From the NCBI GenBank assembly GCA_052143315.1, contig JBKQTE010000091.1, forward strand, positions 27,028-91,027: DNA of 64,000 nt. Reading direction: 5' to 3'. Positions within the stretch are counted from its first letter, which is position 1. Each line of letters begins with the position of its first letter. The translations under genes were made by a program, and so were the position numbers. The notes under the pieces are model-generated. The model saw only the letters and a list, made by a program, of their open reading frames with translations, ran no database searches and was not told where the DNA came from. The DNA comes from DASZIT01 sp052143315. GTDB lineage: Bacteria; Actinomycetota; Acidimicrobiia; Acidimicrobiales; RAAP-2. Of the stretch, positions 1 to 11,099 are shown piece by piece.

Positions 1-2
1 TC

Positions 3-749
3 CCGGCCGACGCCTTCCTGGCCTGGCTCGAGGCCCGCCACCCGGGCCTCCCGGTCATCGGGGGCAATGCCTCCGCCGGCCGGGGACCGGGTGGGAACCG
101 GCTGGTGACGGGGGCCCGGACCGTCAACGAGGGGGCGGTGGGGGTGCTGATCGGCTCCGGCGTCGACGTGGAGGCGGTGGTGTCCCAGGGCGCCCGACCC
201 TACGGGCGCCCGTTCACGGTCACCCGGTCGGACGGGAACCTCCTGCAGGAGGTGGCCGGCACGCCTGCCCTGGAGTGCCTGGTGGCTCAGATCACCGGAG
301 AGCTGACCCCCGACGAGGTGGCCGGCCTCGAGACCAACGGGTTCCAGGTCGGCCGCCTCATCGACGAACGGGTCGACCAGCCCGGCTCGGGCGACTTCCT
401 GGTGCGGAGCGTGGTGGGGGTGGACCACCGGAGCGGGGCCGTCGCCGTCGACGACCGGATGCCCCTCGGGGCCACCATCCGCTTCCACCTTCGGGACGCC
501 GGCACCGCCCGGCAGGACCTCCGCGGCCTGTTGGCCGACCGGCGGGCCAACGGCGTCCTCATGTTCACGTGCAGCGGCCGGGGCACCCGGTTCTTCGACG
601 AGGCCGACCACGACGCCGGGCTGGTGGCCGAGCAGCTCGGCCCGGTGGCGGTGGGCGGGTTCTTCGCCGCCGGGGAGATCGGCCCGATCGGCGGCACCAA
701 CTTCGTCCACAGCTTCACCGCCTCGATGGCCCTGTTCCGGGACCATTGA
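3..749 (+). CDS. FIST-domain sensory protein, 5'-truncated by the window edge
   Basis: An open frame is already running at base 3 and ends with TGA at 747-749, so only the C-terminal part of about 248 residues is present. The visible part resembles the end of a FIST_N domain followed by FIST_C: VLIGSGVDVEAVVSQGARP, then GVLMFTCSGRG, and the closing GGFFAAGEIGPIGG and FVHSFTASMALF stretch. FIST domains are thought to bind small ligands such as amino acids and are often linked to signalling proteins; no output domain is visible here. The family call is by motif and overall pattern. The true start and any N-terminal domain lie outside the window. Confidence 0.75.
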   Translation, partial: PADAFLAWLEARHPGLPVIGGNASAGRGPGGNRLVTGARTVNEGAVGVLIGSGVDVEAVVSQGARPYGRPFTVTRSDGNLLQEVAGTPALECLVAQITGELTPDEVAGLETNGFQVGRLIDERVDQPGSGDFLVRSVVGVDHRSGAVAVDDRMPLGATIRFHLRDAGTARQDLRGLLADRRANGVLMFTCSGRGTRFFDEADHDAGLVAEQLGPVAVGGFFAAGEIGPIGGTNFVHSFTASMALFRDH

Positions 750-820
750 GGCCGGGCGCCCCGTCGGCGCCGCCGTCGCCATGGCACGATGTCCACTGCA
801 CCGCGGGGGTGTACTGCCGA

Positions 821-826
821 TAGGGT
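821..826 (+). promoter_or_regulatory. -10-like hexamer TAGGGT before tkt
   Basis: TAGGGT ends 8 nt before the ATG at 835, so transcription would begin at or almost at the start codon (leaderless or nearly so). No convincing -35 box is seen. It belongs to the recurring TAnnnT pattern described in the findings. Confidence 0.35.
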
Positions 827-834
827 GGCGTCCG

Positions 835-2856
<2,022 letters not shown>

Positions 2857-2906
2857 GCCCCCCGTTGTCGGGCCCACCTGAGCCCGCGCTGTTCGAAAGG
2901 ACCACC

Positions 2907-4034
2907 ATGACCAGACTGAACGACCTCTTCGACCAACAGGGGCAGAGCCCCTGGCTCGACAATCTCCGGCGCGACTGGCTCCAGGACGGGACGCTGGCCG
3001 GCCTGGTGCACGACGGCATCCGAGGGGTGACCTCCAACCCGACCATCTTCGCCAAGGCCATCGCCGGGCAGGACACCTACGACGACCAGTTCAAGTCGCT
3101 CATCGGCACCACCTCGGTGGAGGACGCCTACTGGGACCTGGTGGTCGACGACATCACCGCCGCCCTCGCCATCCTGCGGCCCGTCTACGACGACTCCCAC
3201 GGCGGGGACGGCTACGTCTCCGTGGAGGTGGCGCCCTCGCTGGCCCACGACACCGAGGGCACCATCCGCGACGCCCGCGGCCTGCATGAGCGCATCGACC
3301 AGCCCAACCTGCTGGTGAAGATCCCCGGCACCGCCGAGGGCGTGCCGGCCGTCCGGACGATGATCAGCGAGGGGCGGAGCATCAACGTCACCCTGATCTT
3401 CAGCCTGTCTCGCTACGACGAGGTCATCGAGGCCTACCTCTCGGGCCTCGAGGCCTACCTCGCCTCCGGCGCCACCGACCTGTCCAAGGTGGCCAGCGTG
3501 GCCTCCTTCTTCATCAGCCGGGTGGACACCGAGGTGGACCGGCTGATCGAGTGCCTCGTCGAGGCCGGTGACGAGACCACCTACCTCGACTTGCGGGGCA
3601 AGGCGGCGGTGGCCCAGGCCAAGCAGGCCTACCGCCTCTTCACCCAACGGTTCTCGGGTCCCCGTTGGGAGGCGCTGGCGGCCAAGGGGGCCCATGCCCA
3701 ACGGCCGCTGTGGGCGTCCACCTCCACCAAGAACCCCGACTACCCCGATCTGGCCTACGTCGACACGCTGATCGGCCCGGACACGGTGAACACCATGCCC
3801 GGCGGGACCATCGACGACTTCCTCGACCACGGCACCGTGGCCCGCACGGTGGACACCGGACAGGACGAGGCGGACCGTGTGGTCGCCGATCTGGCCGAGG
3901 CCGGCGTCGACATGGAGGAGGTGGCCACCACCCTCGAGGCCGAAGGGGTGGCCTCCTTCGCCAAGTCGTTCGACGAGCTGATGCAGTCGCTGACCGACAA
4001 GGCCAACGCCCTGGCCGGCGGCTCGGGCCGCTGA
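2907..4034 (+). CDS. tal: Transaldolase
   Basis: Transfers a dihydroxyacetone unit from sedoheptulose 7-phosphate to glyceraldehyde 3-phosphate. It has 375 residues, matching the long actinobacterial transaldolases fused after tkt. The N-terminus has IRGVTSNPTIFAKAI, the Schiff-base lysine lies in NLLVKIPGT, and INVTLIFSLSRYDEV and ASVASFFISRVDTEVD follow. ATG 2907 has a GAAAGG ribosome-binding site at 2895-2900. Spacing to tkt (50 bp) and gnd (82 bp) suggests one operon. Confidence 0.96.
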   Translation: MTRLNDLFDQQGQSPWLDNLRRDWLQDGTLAGLVHDGIRGVTSNPTIFAKAIAGQDTYDDQFKSLIGTTSVEDAYWDLVVDDITAALAILRPVYDDSHGGDGYVSVEVAPSLAHDTEGTIRDARGLHERIDQPNLLVKIPGTAEGVPAVRTMISEGRSINVTLIFSLSRYDEVIEAYLSGLEAYLASGATDLSKVASVASFFISRVDTEVDRLIECLVEAGDETTYLDLRGKAAVAQAKQAYRLFTQRFSGPRWEALAAKGAHAQRPLWASTSTKNPDYPDLAYVDTLIGPDTVNTMPGGTIDDFLDHGTVARTVDTGQDEADRVVADLAEAGVDMEEVATTLEAEGVASFAKSFDELMQSLTDKANALAGGSGR

Positions 4035-4116
4035 GCCACCGGCCAGGGCGACCGTTCCCCCGATCGGTCGCCGGACGACGTCACACCGCAAGCAGCACAC
4101 GAGCGAGGAGCACACC

Positions 4117-5052
4117 ATGAAGATCGCCATGATCGGCCTGGGCAAGATGGGGGCCAACATGACCCAGCGTCTCGTCGAGCACGGCCACCAGGTCGTCGCC
4201 TTCGACCTGTCGGCGCCGGCGCGGGACGCCGCCGCCGCCCTGGGTGCAGAGCCGGCCGCCACCCTCGAGGAGGTGGCCTCCAAGCTCGACTCCCCCAAGG
4301 TGGCCTGGGTGATGGTCCCCGCCGGCGAGGCCACCAACTCCACCATCACCACCCTGGCCGGGCTGTTCGGCCCGGGCGACGTGATCATCGACGGGGGGAA
4401 CTCCAACTACAAGGAGACCGCTCCGCTGGTGGTGTCACTGGCCGCCGACGGGATCGCCCTGGTCGACGCCGGCACCTCCGGCGGGATCTGGGGTCTGAAG
4501 GAGGGGTACTGCCTGATGGTCGGCGGCACCAAGGAGGCGGTGGCGGTGGCCGAGCCCGTCTTCACCGCCCTGGCTCCCGAGGGCGGGTACGCCCACGTGG
4601 GCCCGCCCGGGGCCGGCCACTTCGTCAAGATGGTCCACAACGGCATCGAGTACGGCCTGATGCAGGCCTACGCCGAGGGGTTCGAGATCATGTCCGAAGC
4701 CCCCGAGTTCGACCTCGACCTCCACGAGATCGCCGCCATCTGGCGCTACGGCTCGGTGGTCCGCAGCTGGCTGTTGGAGCTGGCCGAGCGGGCCCTTCGC
4801 CCCGAGTCGGGCTTCGACCGGATCGAGGGGGTGGTGGCCGACTCCGGAGAGGGGCGGTGGACCGTCGAGGAGGCCATCGACCGCGGGGTGTCCGCCCCGG
4901 TCATCTCCTCGGCCCTCTTCGCCCGCTTCGCCTCCCAGAAGACGGACGCCTACGGCCTCCGCCTGGTCTCCGCCCTGCGGAACCAGTTCGGGGGCCATGC
5001 CTTCGTAACCGCCGACGGCAAGCCGAGCGGGGAGACGTTCACCCCCAAATGA
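4117..5052 (+). CDS. gnd: 6-phosphogluconate dehydrogenase, decarboxylating (short GndA/YqeC type)
   Basis: Oxidatively decarboxylates 6-phosphogluconate to ribulose 5-phosphate. At 311 residues it is the short form, not the roughly 470-residue NADP enzyme; short forms are often NAD-linked, so cofactor use is uncertain. Motifs are the Rossmann GLGKMGANM at residues 7-15, IIDGGNSNYKE, DAGTSGGIWGLKEGYCLMVGG-type substrate-binding sequence, and KMVHNGIEYGLMQ with the catalytic Lys and Asn. A GAGCGAGGAG ribosome-binding site precedes ATG 4117. The TGA overlaps the zwf ATG (ATGA at 5049-5052), pointing to translational coupling. Confidence 0.93.
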   Translation: MKIAMIGLGKMGANMTQRLVEHGHQVVAFDLSAPARDAAAALGAEPAATLEEVASKLDSPKVAWVMVPAGEATNSTITTLAGLFGPGDVIIDGGNSNYKETAPLVVSLAADGIALVDAGTSGGIWGLKEGYCLMVGGTKEAVAVAEPVFTALAPEGGYAHVGPPGAGHFVKMVHNGIEYGLMQAYAEGFEIMSEAPEFDLDLHEIAAIWRYGSVVRSWLLELAERALRPESGFDRIEGVVADSGEGRWTVEEAIDRGVSAPVISSALFARFASQKTDAYGLRLVSALRNQFGGHAFVTADGKPSGETFTPK

Positions 5053-6770
5053 GCCCCTCCGACCCCAAGGCGAAGAAGTCGAAGAAGAACGCCGGCGGCG
5101 GCCGGGCGGCGTCCAAGGCAGAGGCCGGCTCCGCCTCCCCGGCGACCGCCGCCCCGACCGGCGGCAACCGGGTCAGCAAGCGTGGCGGCTCGGTGAGCAC
5201 CACCTCCTCGAGGGCGGCGGACAAGAAGCGCTCCCTGCCGCCGGTACTGTCCAAGGCGCCACCGGTGGCCCTGGTCATCTTCGGCGCCTCCGGCGACCTC
5301 ACCGGTCGAAAGATCCTTCCCGCCCTGGCCCGGCTGGCCGACCGGGGTGTCCTCGACGACGGCTTCACCATCGTCGGCATGGCCCGCACCGAGTGGACCG
5401 ACGAGGAGTTCCGCTCCCACGTGGCCGAGTCCACCCCCGAGGGCGGCCCCAAGTGGAAGGCACTGACCGAGCGGTTCAAGTACGTCGCCGGCGAGTACGA
5501 CCATCCCGACACCTTCGAGCAGCTGAGGACCCATCTGGAGGAGGCCGATCAGGTCGACGGGACCGGCGGGAACCGGCTCTACTACCTGGCCACCATCCCC
5601 AGCGTCTTCGGGCTGGTGGCCGGTGCGCTGGCCAAGCACGGCTGCTCTGTGCCCGGACCGGAGGGCACCTTCGCCCGGCTGGTGATCGAGAAGCCGTTCG
5701 GCCACGACCTCGACAGCGCCCTGGTGCTGGACGACCAGATCCACGCCTCCTTCGACGAGAGCCAGGTCTACCGCATCGACCACTACATGGGGAAGGAGAC
5801 CGTCCAGAACGTCCTCGCCCTCCGGTTCGCCAACGCCATCTTCGAGCCCATCTGGAACCGGCGCTACGTCGAGCAGGTCCAGGTCACCGTGGCCGAGAGC
5901 CTGGGCGTCGAGCACCGGGGCGGCTTCTACGAGACGGCCGGGGCACTCCGGGACATCGTCCAGAACCACGTCATGCAGGTCCTCGCCCTCACCCTCATGG
6001 AGTCACCGACCAGCACGGACGCCGACCGGATCCGCGACGAGAAGGTCAAGCTGCTGCAGGCCATCGACATCCCCACTCCCGACGAGGCGGTCGACAAGTC
6101 GGTCCGGGGCCAGTACGCCGCCGGGGTCATCGACGGCGAGGCGGTGGTCGCTTACCGCCAGGAGGAGGACGTCGCCCCCGACAGCCAGACGGAGACCTAC
6201 CTGGCCCTCCGGCTGCGGGTGGAGAACTGGCGCTGGGCCGGCGTGCCCATCTTCGTCCGGACCGGTAAGCGGCTCCCGGCCCGGGTCACCGAAGTCGCCC
6301 TCACCTTCCGCCAGGTGCCGTTCCTGCTCTTCGACCGCCTGGCCAGCCGCGACCTCCGGCCGAACACCCTGATCCTCCGGATCCAGCCCGATGAGGGCAT
6401 CAGCCTCGAATTCGGGGCCAAGGTGCCCGGTGAGAAGTTCCACGTGCGCTCGGTGGCCATGAACTTCTCCTACGAGGAGACGTTCGCCGGGGTCGAAGCG
6501 GCCGACGGGTACGAGCGCCTGCTGCACGACGCCATGGTGGGCGACGCCACCCTGTTCATCCGGTCCGACGAGGTCCAACAGGCGTGGAGGATCGTCGACC
6601 CGTACCTGAAGGCGTGGGCCGAGCCGGGGGGAGGCATGCACTTCTACGCGGCCGGGACCTGGGGTCCGCACATGGCCGACTTGTTGGTGGAGCGGTCCGG
6701 CGACGAGTGGCGCAATCCGGCCATCGACCTCGAGCTGACCGACGGACGGCTCACCGTACTGCCGCAGTGA
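5049..6770 (+). CDS. zwf: Glucose-6-phosphate 1-dehydrogenase with basic N-terminal extension
   Basis: Converts glucose 6-phosphate to 6-phosphogluconolactone, giving NAD(P)H; first step of the oxidative pentose phosphate pathway. The dinucleotide motif FGASGDLTGRK begins near residue 78, the signature RIDHYMGKE contains the active-site His/Lys, and VIEKPFGHDL precedes it. With the ATG at 5049, which overlaps the gnd stop, the protein has 573 residues and a roughly 70-residue Lys/Ala/Ser/Gly-rich, probably disordered leader. No Met lies between this start and the catalytic domain; a GTG at 5193 would remove most of the leader. The actinobacterial partner opcA is not next to it. Confidence 0.94.
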   Translation: MSPSDPKAKKSKKNAGGGRAASKAEAGSASPATAAPTGGNRVSKRGGSVSTTSSRAADKKRSLPPVLSKAPPVALVIFGASGDLTGRKILPALARLADRGVLDDGFTIVGMARTEWTDEEFRSHVAESTPEGGPKWKALTERFKYVAGEYDHPDTFEQLRTHLEEADQVDGTGGNRLYYLATIPSVFGLVAGALAKHGCSVPGPEGTFARLVIEKPFGHDLDSALVLDDQIHASFDESQVYRIDHYMGKETVQNVLALRFANAIFEPIWNRRYVEQVQVTVAESLGVEHRGGFYETAGALRDIVQNHVMQVLALTLMESPTSTDADRIRDEKVKLLQAIDIPTPDEAVDKSVRGQYAAGVIDGEAVVAYRQEEDVAPDSQTETYLALRLRVENWRWAGVPIFVRTGKRLPARVTEVALTFRQVPFLLFDRLASRDLRPNTLILRIQPDEGISLEFGAKVPGEKFHVRSVAMNFSYEETFAGVEAADGYERLLHDAMVGDATLFIRSDEVQQAWRIVDPYLKAWAEPGGGMHFYAAGTWGPHMADLLVERSGDEWRNPAIDLELTDGRLTVLPQ

Positions 6771-6783
6771 ACGTCACCGTCCG

Positions 6784-7476
6784 ATGAACGGCACCGTCCA
6801 GCTGGTGGAGTCGGTGGCCGACGCCTTCGCCGCCCGGGTGACCGAAGAGCTGTCGCGATCCCGGACGGACGGGGTGTCGCTCTTCCTGTCGGGCGGGCCG
6901 ACGGCCGGCCGGGCCTACCAGCGCCTGGCCGAGGTCTCCCGGGGAGCGGTGGACTGGTCCACCGTCGACGCCTGGTGGGGCGACGAGCGGTGCGTGCCCA
7001 TGGACAGCCCCGACTCCAACCACCGCCTCTGTCACCAGGCCCTGCTCGACCAGGTGGGGCCGGTACGGTCCGACCATCCCATGTACCGTTCCGGCGACCC
7101 CGATGTGGCGGCCGCCGCCTACCAGGCCGAGCTGGCCCGGTTGGACACCGTCGACGTGGTCCATCTCGGCATGGGGCCGGACGGCCACACCGCCTCGCTC
7201 TTCCCCGGCTCCGACACCCTCGACATCACCGATCCCGACACGCTGGTGGTGGCCACCCGGGATCCCCAAGCCAACAACCCCCACCCCCGGATCACCCTCA
7301 CCTTCCCGGCCATCGCCCGGGCCCGTCTGGTGATCTTCACCGTGGCCGGGGCGTCCAAACACGATGCTTTCGCCCGGGTGGTGGCCGGCGAGGACCTCCC
7401 GGCCGGCCGGGTCGCCGCCGGCGAGGTGGTCTGGCTGGTGGACGCCGACGCCGCCGGTGACACCCCCCTCCCCTGA
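6784..7476 (+). CDS. pgl: 6-phosphogluconolactonase (DevB type)
   Basis: Hydrolyses 6-phosphogluconolactone between Zwf and Gnd. The 230-residue length is normal. SLFLSGGPTAGRAYQ matches the N-terminal SGG motif, WWGDERCVPMDSPDSN is the family signature, and LGMGPDGHTASLFPG carries the conserved GPDGHTAS active-site loop. It starts 13 bp after the zwf stop, so it should be the last gene of the pentose-phosphate operon; fbiC follows with its own promoter-like sequence. Confidence 0.95.
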   Translation: MNGTVQLVESVADAFAARVTEELSRSRTDGVSLFLSGGPTAGRAYQRLAEVSRGAVDWSTVDAWWGDERCVPMDSPDSNHRLCHQALLDQVGPVRSDHPMYRSGDPDVAAAAYQAELARLDTVDVVHLGMGPDGHTASLFPGSDTLDITDPDTLVVATRDPQANNPHPRITLTFPAIARARLVIFTVAGASKHDAFARVVAGEDLPAGRVAAGEVVWLVDADAAGDTPLP

Positions 7477-7493
7477 CCGCCCCCGGCCGGTGG

Positions 7494-7521
7494 TCGACAC
7501 CCGGAGGGCCTCCGATAAGGT
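7494..7521 (+). promoter_or_regulatory. Candidate fbiC promoter (-35 TCGACA, -10 TAAGGT)
   Basis: TCGACA at 7494-7499 and TAAGGT at 7516-7521 are separated by 16 bp. The -10 ends 7 nt before ATG 7529, so initiation would fall at the start codon. Both hexamers fit sigma-70-type consensus. The prediction is by eye. Confidence 0.45.
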
Positions 7522-7528
7522 GACCCCG

Positions 7529-9895
7529 ATGCCTGCCGACCGCGGCTCCACCGCTCTTTCCGCCGCCGGTCCCGGGCACCGGGACCGGGCCTCCCTACTG
7601 ACCGCCGAGCTGCCTGCGCTGCAGGCGGAGGCACGGCAGGTGCGCCACGCCGCCCACGGAAACCGGGTGACCTTCTCGCCCAAGGTCTTCATCCCCCTGA
7701 CCATGCTGTGCCGCGACCGGTGCGGCTACTGCACCTTCGCCAAGGCCCCCGCCCGGGTCGGGTCCCCGTACCTTTCGATCGACGAAGTGCTGGCCATCGC
7801 CGGCGCCGGCCGCCGGGCCGGCTGCCACGAGGCGCTCTTCACCCTCGGCGAGGGGCCCGAGGACCGGTACCCGGCGGCCCGGCGATGGCTGGACGACCGC
7901 GGCTACGCCTCCACCGTCGACTACCTGGCGGCCGCCTGCCGGGCGGTGCTCGACGAGACGGGGCTCCTCCCCCACGCCAACGCCGGTGCCCTCGACGGCG
8001 GCGACCTGGCCCGGCTCCGGGCCGTCTCCGCCAGCCAGGGGATGATGATCGAGTCGGTCAACCCCGACCTGGCCGCCCACCGCTCCGCCCCGGACAAGGT
8101 CCCGGCCCGCCGGCTGGCCACCATGGAGGCGGCCGGCCAAGCCCAGGTCCCGTTCACCACCGGGCTGCTGGTCGGAATCGGCGAGTCACGTCAGGACCGG
8201 ATCGACACCCTGGTGGCGATCGCCGACAGCCACCGGCGCCACGGCCACGTCCAGGAGGTGATCGTCCAGAACTTCCTGCCCAAGGCGGGCACCGCCATGC
8301 ACCGTGCGGCACCGTGCCCGACCGACGAGCTCCTCTGGACCATCGCCGTGGCCCGCCTGGTGCTGCCGTCGTCCATCCATCTCCAGGCTCCGCCCAATCT
8401 CTCCGACGACCTGGCGCCGCTCCTCGAGTCGGGGATCGACGACTGGGGCGGCGTCTCCCCGGTGACCGCCGATCACGTCAACCCGGAGCGGGCGTGGCCC
8501 GCCCTCGGCATCCTGCGCGCCGCCACCGAGGCCGCCGGCCACACCCTCGCCCCCCGGCTCACCCTCTACCCGGAGTTCGCCCTCCGCCCCGACCGCTGGC
8601 TCGACCCCGCCATGCGCTTCCCGGTGCTGGACGCCTCCGACGCCGAGGGCCTCGGTCGGGACCACCCGTGGTCGTCGGGCAGCGAGGTGCCGCCGCCACA
8701 GCTGGTCGGCCCCTCGGCCGGTGCCCCGGTGGTCGTGCCCCTCCCCTCCTCGGGAAGCGCCGTCGGGGAGGTGCTCTCGGCGGTGGAGGCCGGCCACGAG
8801 GTCGACGAGGACCAGATCGTCACCCTGTTCGGGGCCCGTGGCCCGGAGGTGCGGGCGGTGGCGGCGGTGGCCGACGCCCTGCGGGCCGAGCTGGTCGGTG
8901 ACGAGGTGACCTTCGTCGCCAACCGCAACATCAACTACACCAACGTCTGCACCTTCAAGTGCCGGTTCTGCGCCTTCTCCAAGGGGCCCCTCTCCCTCAA
9001 CCTCCGGGGCACCCCGTACCTCCTCGAGCTGGGCGAGATCACCGACCGGGTACGCCAGGCCGAGGAGCTCGGTGCCACCGAAGTCTGCCTGCAGGGGGGC
9101 ATCCACCCCAAGTTCGACGGCGACTACTACCTCGAGGTCATCAAGGCGGTCCGGGAGGCGTCCCCGACCATCCACATCCACGGGTTCACCGCCCTGGAGG
9201 TGACCGAGGGGGCCAGGCGCAACGGCGTGTCGCTGGCCTCGTACCTGGGCACCCTGCGCGACGCCGGCCTGAAGACGCTGCCCGGCACCGCCGCCGAGAT
9301 CCTCGACGACGAGGTGCGGGCCGTCCTGTGCCCCGACAAGATCGACACCGATCAGTGGCTCCACGCCCACCGGACCGCCCACCAGGTCGGCCTCCGGTCC
9401 AACGTCACCATCATGTTCGGGGCGGTCGAACAGCCGCGCTCGTGGGCCCGCCACCTCACCCTCACGCGTGACCTGCAGAAGGAGACCGGCGGGTTCACCG
9501 AGTTCGTCCCGCTGCCGTTCGTCCACATGGCCACCCCCATCTACCTCCAGAAGCGCTCCCGCCGAGGCCCCACCTTCCGCGAGACGCTCCTGATGCACGC
9601 CGTCGGGCGGATCGCCTACCGGGACACCATACGGAACATCCAGGTCAGCTGGGTGAAGATGGGAGCCGACGGAGTCCGCCAGATCCTGCGGGCCGGGGTC
9701 AACGACCTCGGTGGCACCCTCATGGACGAGAACATCTCCCGGGCCGCCGGCGCCAGCCACGGCCAGATGATGGACGTCGACGGCTTCCGGACCATCCTGG
9801 CCTCCCTCGGCCGCCCCCTGGCCCAGCGCACCACCCTGTACGGCCGGGTCCCGGTGTCCGGGGCGACCCCGGCGCCGGTCGCCGCTGCCCAGTAG
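7529..9895 (+). CDS. fbiC: FO synthase, CofG-CofH fusion, coenzyme F420 biosynthesis
   Basis: Bifunctional radical-SAM enzyme joining 5-amino-6-ribitylaminouracil and tyrosine into FO, the deazaflavin core of F420. Both iron-sulfur motifs are intact: the CofG half has C61-x3-C65-x2-C68 (CRDRCGYC) and the CofH half has C474-x3-C478-x2-C481 (CTFKCRFC). At 788 residues it is somewhat shorter than mycobacterial FbiC. ATG 7529 is chosen over the in-frame GTG at 7520 because a TAAGGT hexamer sits 7 nt before it. An F420-type luciferase-like oxidoreductase is encoded at 47143-48192. Ten base pairs separate it from the LOG gene. Confidence 0.95.
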   Translation: MPADRGSTALSAAGPGHRDRASLLTAELPALQAEARQVRHAAHGNRVTFSPKVFIPLTMLCRDRCGYCTFAKAPARVGSPYLSIDEVLAIAGAGRRAGCHEALFTLGEGPEDRYPAARRWLDDRGYASTVDYLAAACRAVLDETGLLPHANAGALDGGDLARLRAVSASQGMMIESVNPDLAAHRSAPDKVPARRLATMEAAGQAQVPFTTGLLVGIGESRQDRIDTLVAIADSHRRHGHVQEVIVQNFLPKAGTAMHRAAPCPTDELLWTIAVARLVLPSSIHLQAPPNLSDDLAPLLESGIDDWGGVSPVTADHVNPERAWPALGILRAATEAAGHTLAPRLTLYPEFALRPDRWLDPAMRFPVLDASDAEGLGRDHPWSSGSEVPPPQLVGPSAGAPVVVPLPSSGSAVGEVLSAVEAGHEVDEDQIVTLFGARGPEVRAVAAVADALRAELVGDEVTFVANRNINYTNVCTFKCRFCAFSKGPLSLNLRGTPYLLELGEITDRVRQAEELGATEVCLQGGIHPKFDGDYYLEVIKAVREASPTIHIHGFTALEVTEGARRNGVSLASYLGTLRDAGLKTLPGTAAEILDDEVRAVLCPDKIDTDQWLHAHRTAHQVGLRSNVTIMFGAVEQPRSWARHLTLTRDLQKETGGFTEFVPLPFVHMATPIYLQKRSRRGPTFRETLLMHAVGRIAYRDTIRNIQVSWVKMGADGVRQILRAGVNDLGGTLMDENISRAAGASHGQMMDVDGFRTILASLGRPLAQRTTLYGRVPVSGATPAPVAAAQ

Positions 9896-9898
9896 CTT
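9893..9898 (+). promoter_or_regulatory. -10-like hexamer TAGCTT before the LOG gene
   Basis: TAGCTT overlaps the fbiC stop codon and ends 6 nt before the ATG at 9905, consistent with leaderless initiation. No clear -35 box is seen, and read-through from fbiC is equally possible. Confidence 0.3.
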
Positions 9899-9904
9899 CG
9901 TCGC

Positions 9905-10963
9905 ATGCCCGCCGCCGACGAGCGTGGATCGACGCTCGACCCCGAGGTCCTCCAGCGACTGCTGGCCGACGTGGTGCCGGATGGAGCGTCGGGCACCCAA
10001 CGTCGGCTGTACGGCTCGATGCTGGCCCTGGTCCACCGCCTGGCCACCGAGGGCACCGACGTCATCGACCTGAAGCTGGCCGACGCCGCCCTCGGGGAGA
10101 TGACCGAGGCCTTCGAGGTGTTCCGCCCGTACCGGCACGAGCGGAAGGTGACCCTCTTCGGCTCGGCCCGCACCGAGCCGGGCCATACCGCCTACCGGTG
10201 CGCCCGCGACCTCGCCTCGTCCATGGCCAACGGGGGATGGATGGTGGTCACCGGGGCCGGGCCCGGGATCATGGCCGCCGGCATGGAGGGGGCCGGCCGG
10301 GAACGGTCGATCGGTGTCAACATCCGGCTCCCGCACGAGCAGGGGGCCAACGACTTCATCGCCCAGGACCCCAAGCTGGTGGAGATGCGGTACTTCTTCA
10401 CCCGCAAGCTGATGCTGATCAAGGAGTCCGACGGCTACGTGGTGCTGCCGGGCGGGTTCGGGACCCTCGACGAGGGGTTCGAGCTGCTGACGCTGCTGCA
10501 GACCGGCAAGGCGATGCCGGCGCCGGTGGTGCTCCTCGACACCCCGGGCGGTGACTACTGGTCGGGGTGGGACCGGTTCGTGAACGACACGGTGGAGCCC
10601 CGGGGGCTGATCTCCGCCGACGACCGGTCGCTCTTCCTCATCACCGACGACGTCACCACCGCCACCGCCGAGCTGCTCGGCTTCTACCGTAACTACCACT
10701 CGTGCCGGTGGGTCGGCGACCTGCTGGTGCTGCGGCTGACGACGGCGCCGGACAAGGCCGAGCTGGCCGAGCTCAGTCGGGAGTTCGCCGACGTGGTGCG
10801 CACCGGGGTCATCCGCCGCACCAACCCGCTCCCCCCGGAGCGCTCCGACCGCGACCACCTCGAGCTGGAGCGGATCGCCTTGCGGTTCGATCGCATCCAC
10901 TACGGGCGACTGCGCCAGCTGATCGACGCCGTCAACCGGTGCACCGGCAGCGGGCCCGGCTGA
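9905..10963 (+). CDS. LOG-family Rossmann nucleotide-binding protein
   Basis: The central domain (about residues 75-250) is a lysine-decarboxylase-like/LOG fold: VTLFGSART at its start, MVVTGAGPGIMAAGMEGA, then FFTRKLMLIKESDGYVVLPGG with the PGGFGTLDEGFE signature (PGGxGTxxE). Classical LOG proteins cleave cytokinin ribotides to free base and ribose phosphate, but the family includes other nucleotide-binding proteins. At 352 residues it is far longer than a minimal LOG (about 190), with roughly 75 extra N-terminal and 100 C-terminal residues of no assigned function. The substrate is unknown. A short tandem repeat follows the stop. Confidence 0.8.
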   Translation: MPAADERGSTLDPEVLQRLLADVVPDGASGTQRRLYGSMLALVHRLATEGTDVIDLKLADAALGEMTEAFEVFRPYRHERKVTLFGSARTEPGHTAYRCARDLASSMANGGWMVVTGAGPGIMAAGMEGAGRERSIGVNIRLPHEQGANDFIAQDPKLVEMRYFFTRKLMLIKESDGYVVLPGGFGTLDEGFELLTLLQTGKAMPAPVVLLDTPGGDYWSGWDRFVNDTVEPRGLISADDRSLFLITDDVTTATAELLGFYRNYHSCRWVGDLLVLRLTTAPDKAELAELSREFADVVRTGVIRRTNPLPPERSDRDHLELERIALRFDRIHYGRLRQLIDAVNRCTGSGPG

Positions 10964-10970
10964 GCCCGGC

Positions 10971-11006
10971 GATCCGGTCGATCCGGTCGATCCGGTCGAT
11001 CCGGTC
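10971..11006. repeat. Tandem 9-bp repeat, 4 perfect copies of gatccggtc
   Basis: Four exact copies begin 8 bp after the LOG stop and end in a partial fifth copy (gatcgg). A second 9-bp, four-copy array of different sequence lies next to the fba stop at 51938-51973. Each unit contains a GATC. Confidence 0.85.
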
Positions 11007-11072
11007 GATCGGATGGTCGGCGTTGCGGCATCGTTGCGACATCGTTCCGGCCGTTTGCGGCAACGTTGTTCC

Positions 11073-11099
11073 GAATAGGTTTATGGCATACACCTATTC
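11073..11099. other. AT-rich inverted repeat in a repeat-bearing spacer
   Basis: GAATAGG (11073-11079) and CCTATTC (11093-11099) form a perfect 7-bp inverted repeat around a 13-nt AT-rich centre. The 248-bp spacer 10964-11211 holds no credible gene; besides this it has the 9-bp array and imperfect direct repeats of cgttgcg(g/a)cat around 11021-11045. It could be an operator, a small RNA or a weak terminator. No run of T supports the last. Confidence 0.3.

Noticed and set aside
8186..10900. Long open frame on the minus strand (about 900 codons)
   Set aside because: It lies antisense to fbiC and the LOG gene, which have clear catalytic motifs. Its translation is Gly/His/Val-rich without family motifs, as expected for the shadow of a high-GC gene.
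10971..11006. CRISPR-like repeat array
   Set aside because: The 9-bp units are contiguous with no spacers and are far shorter than CRISPR repeats; no cas genes are in the window.
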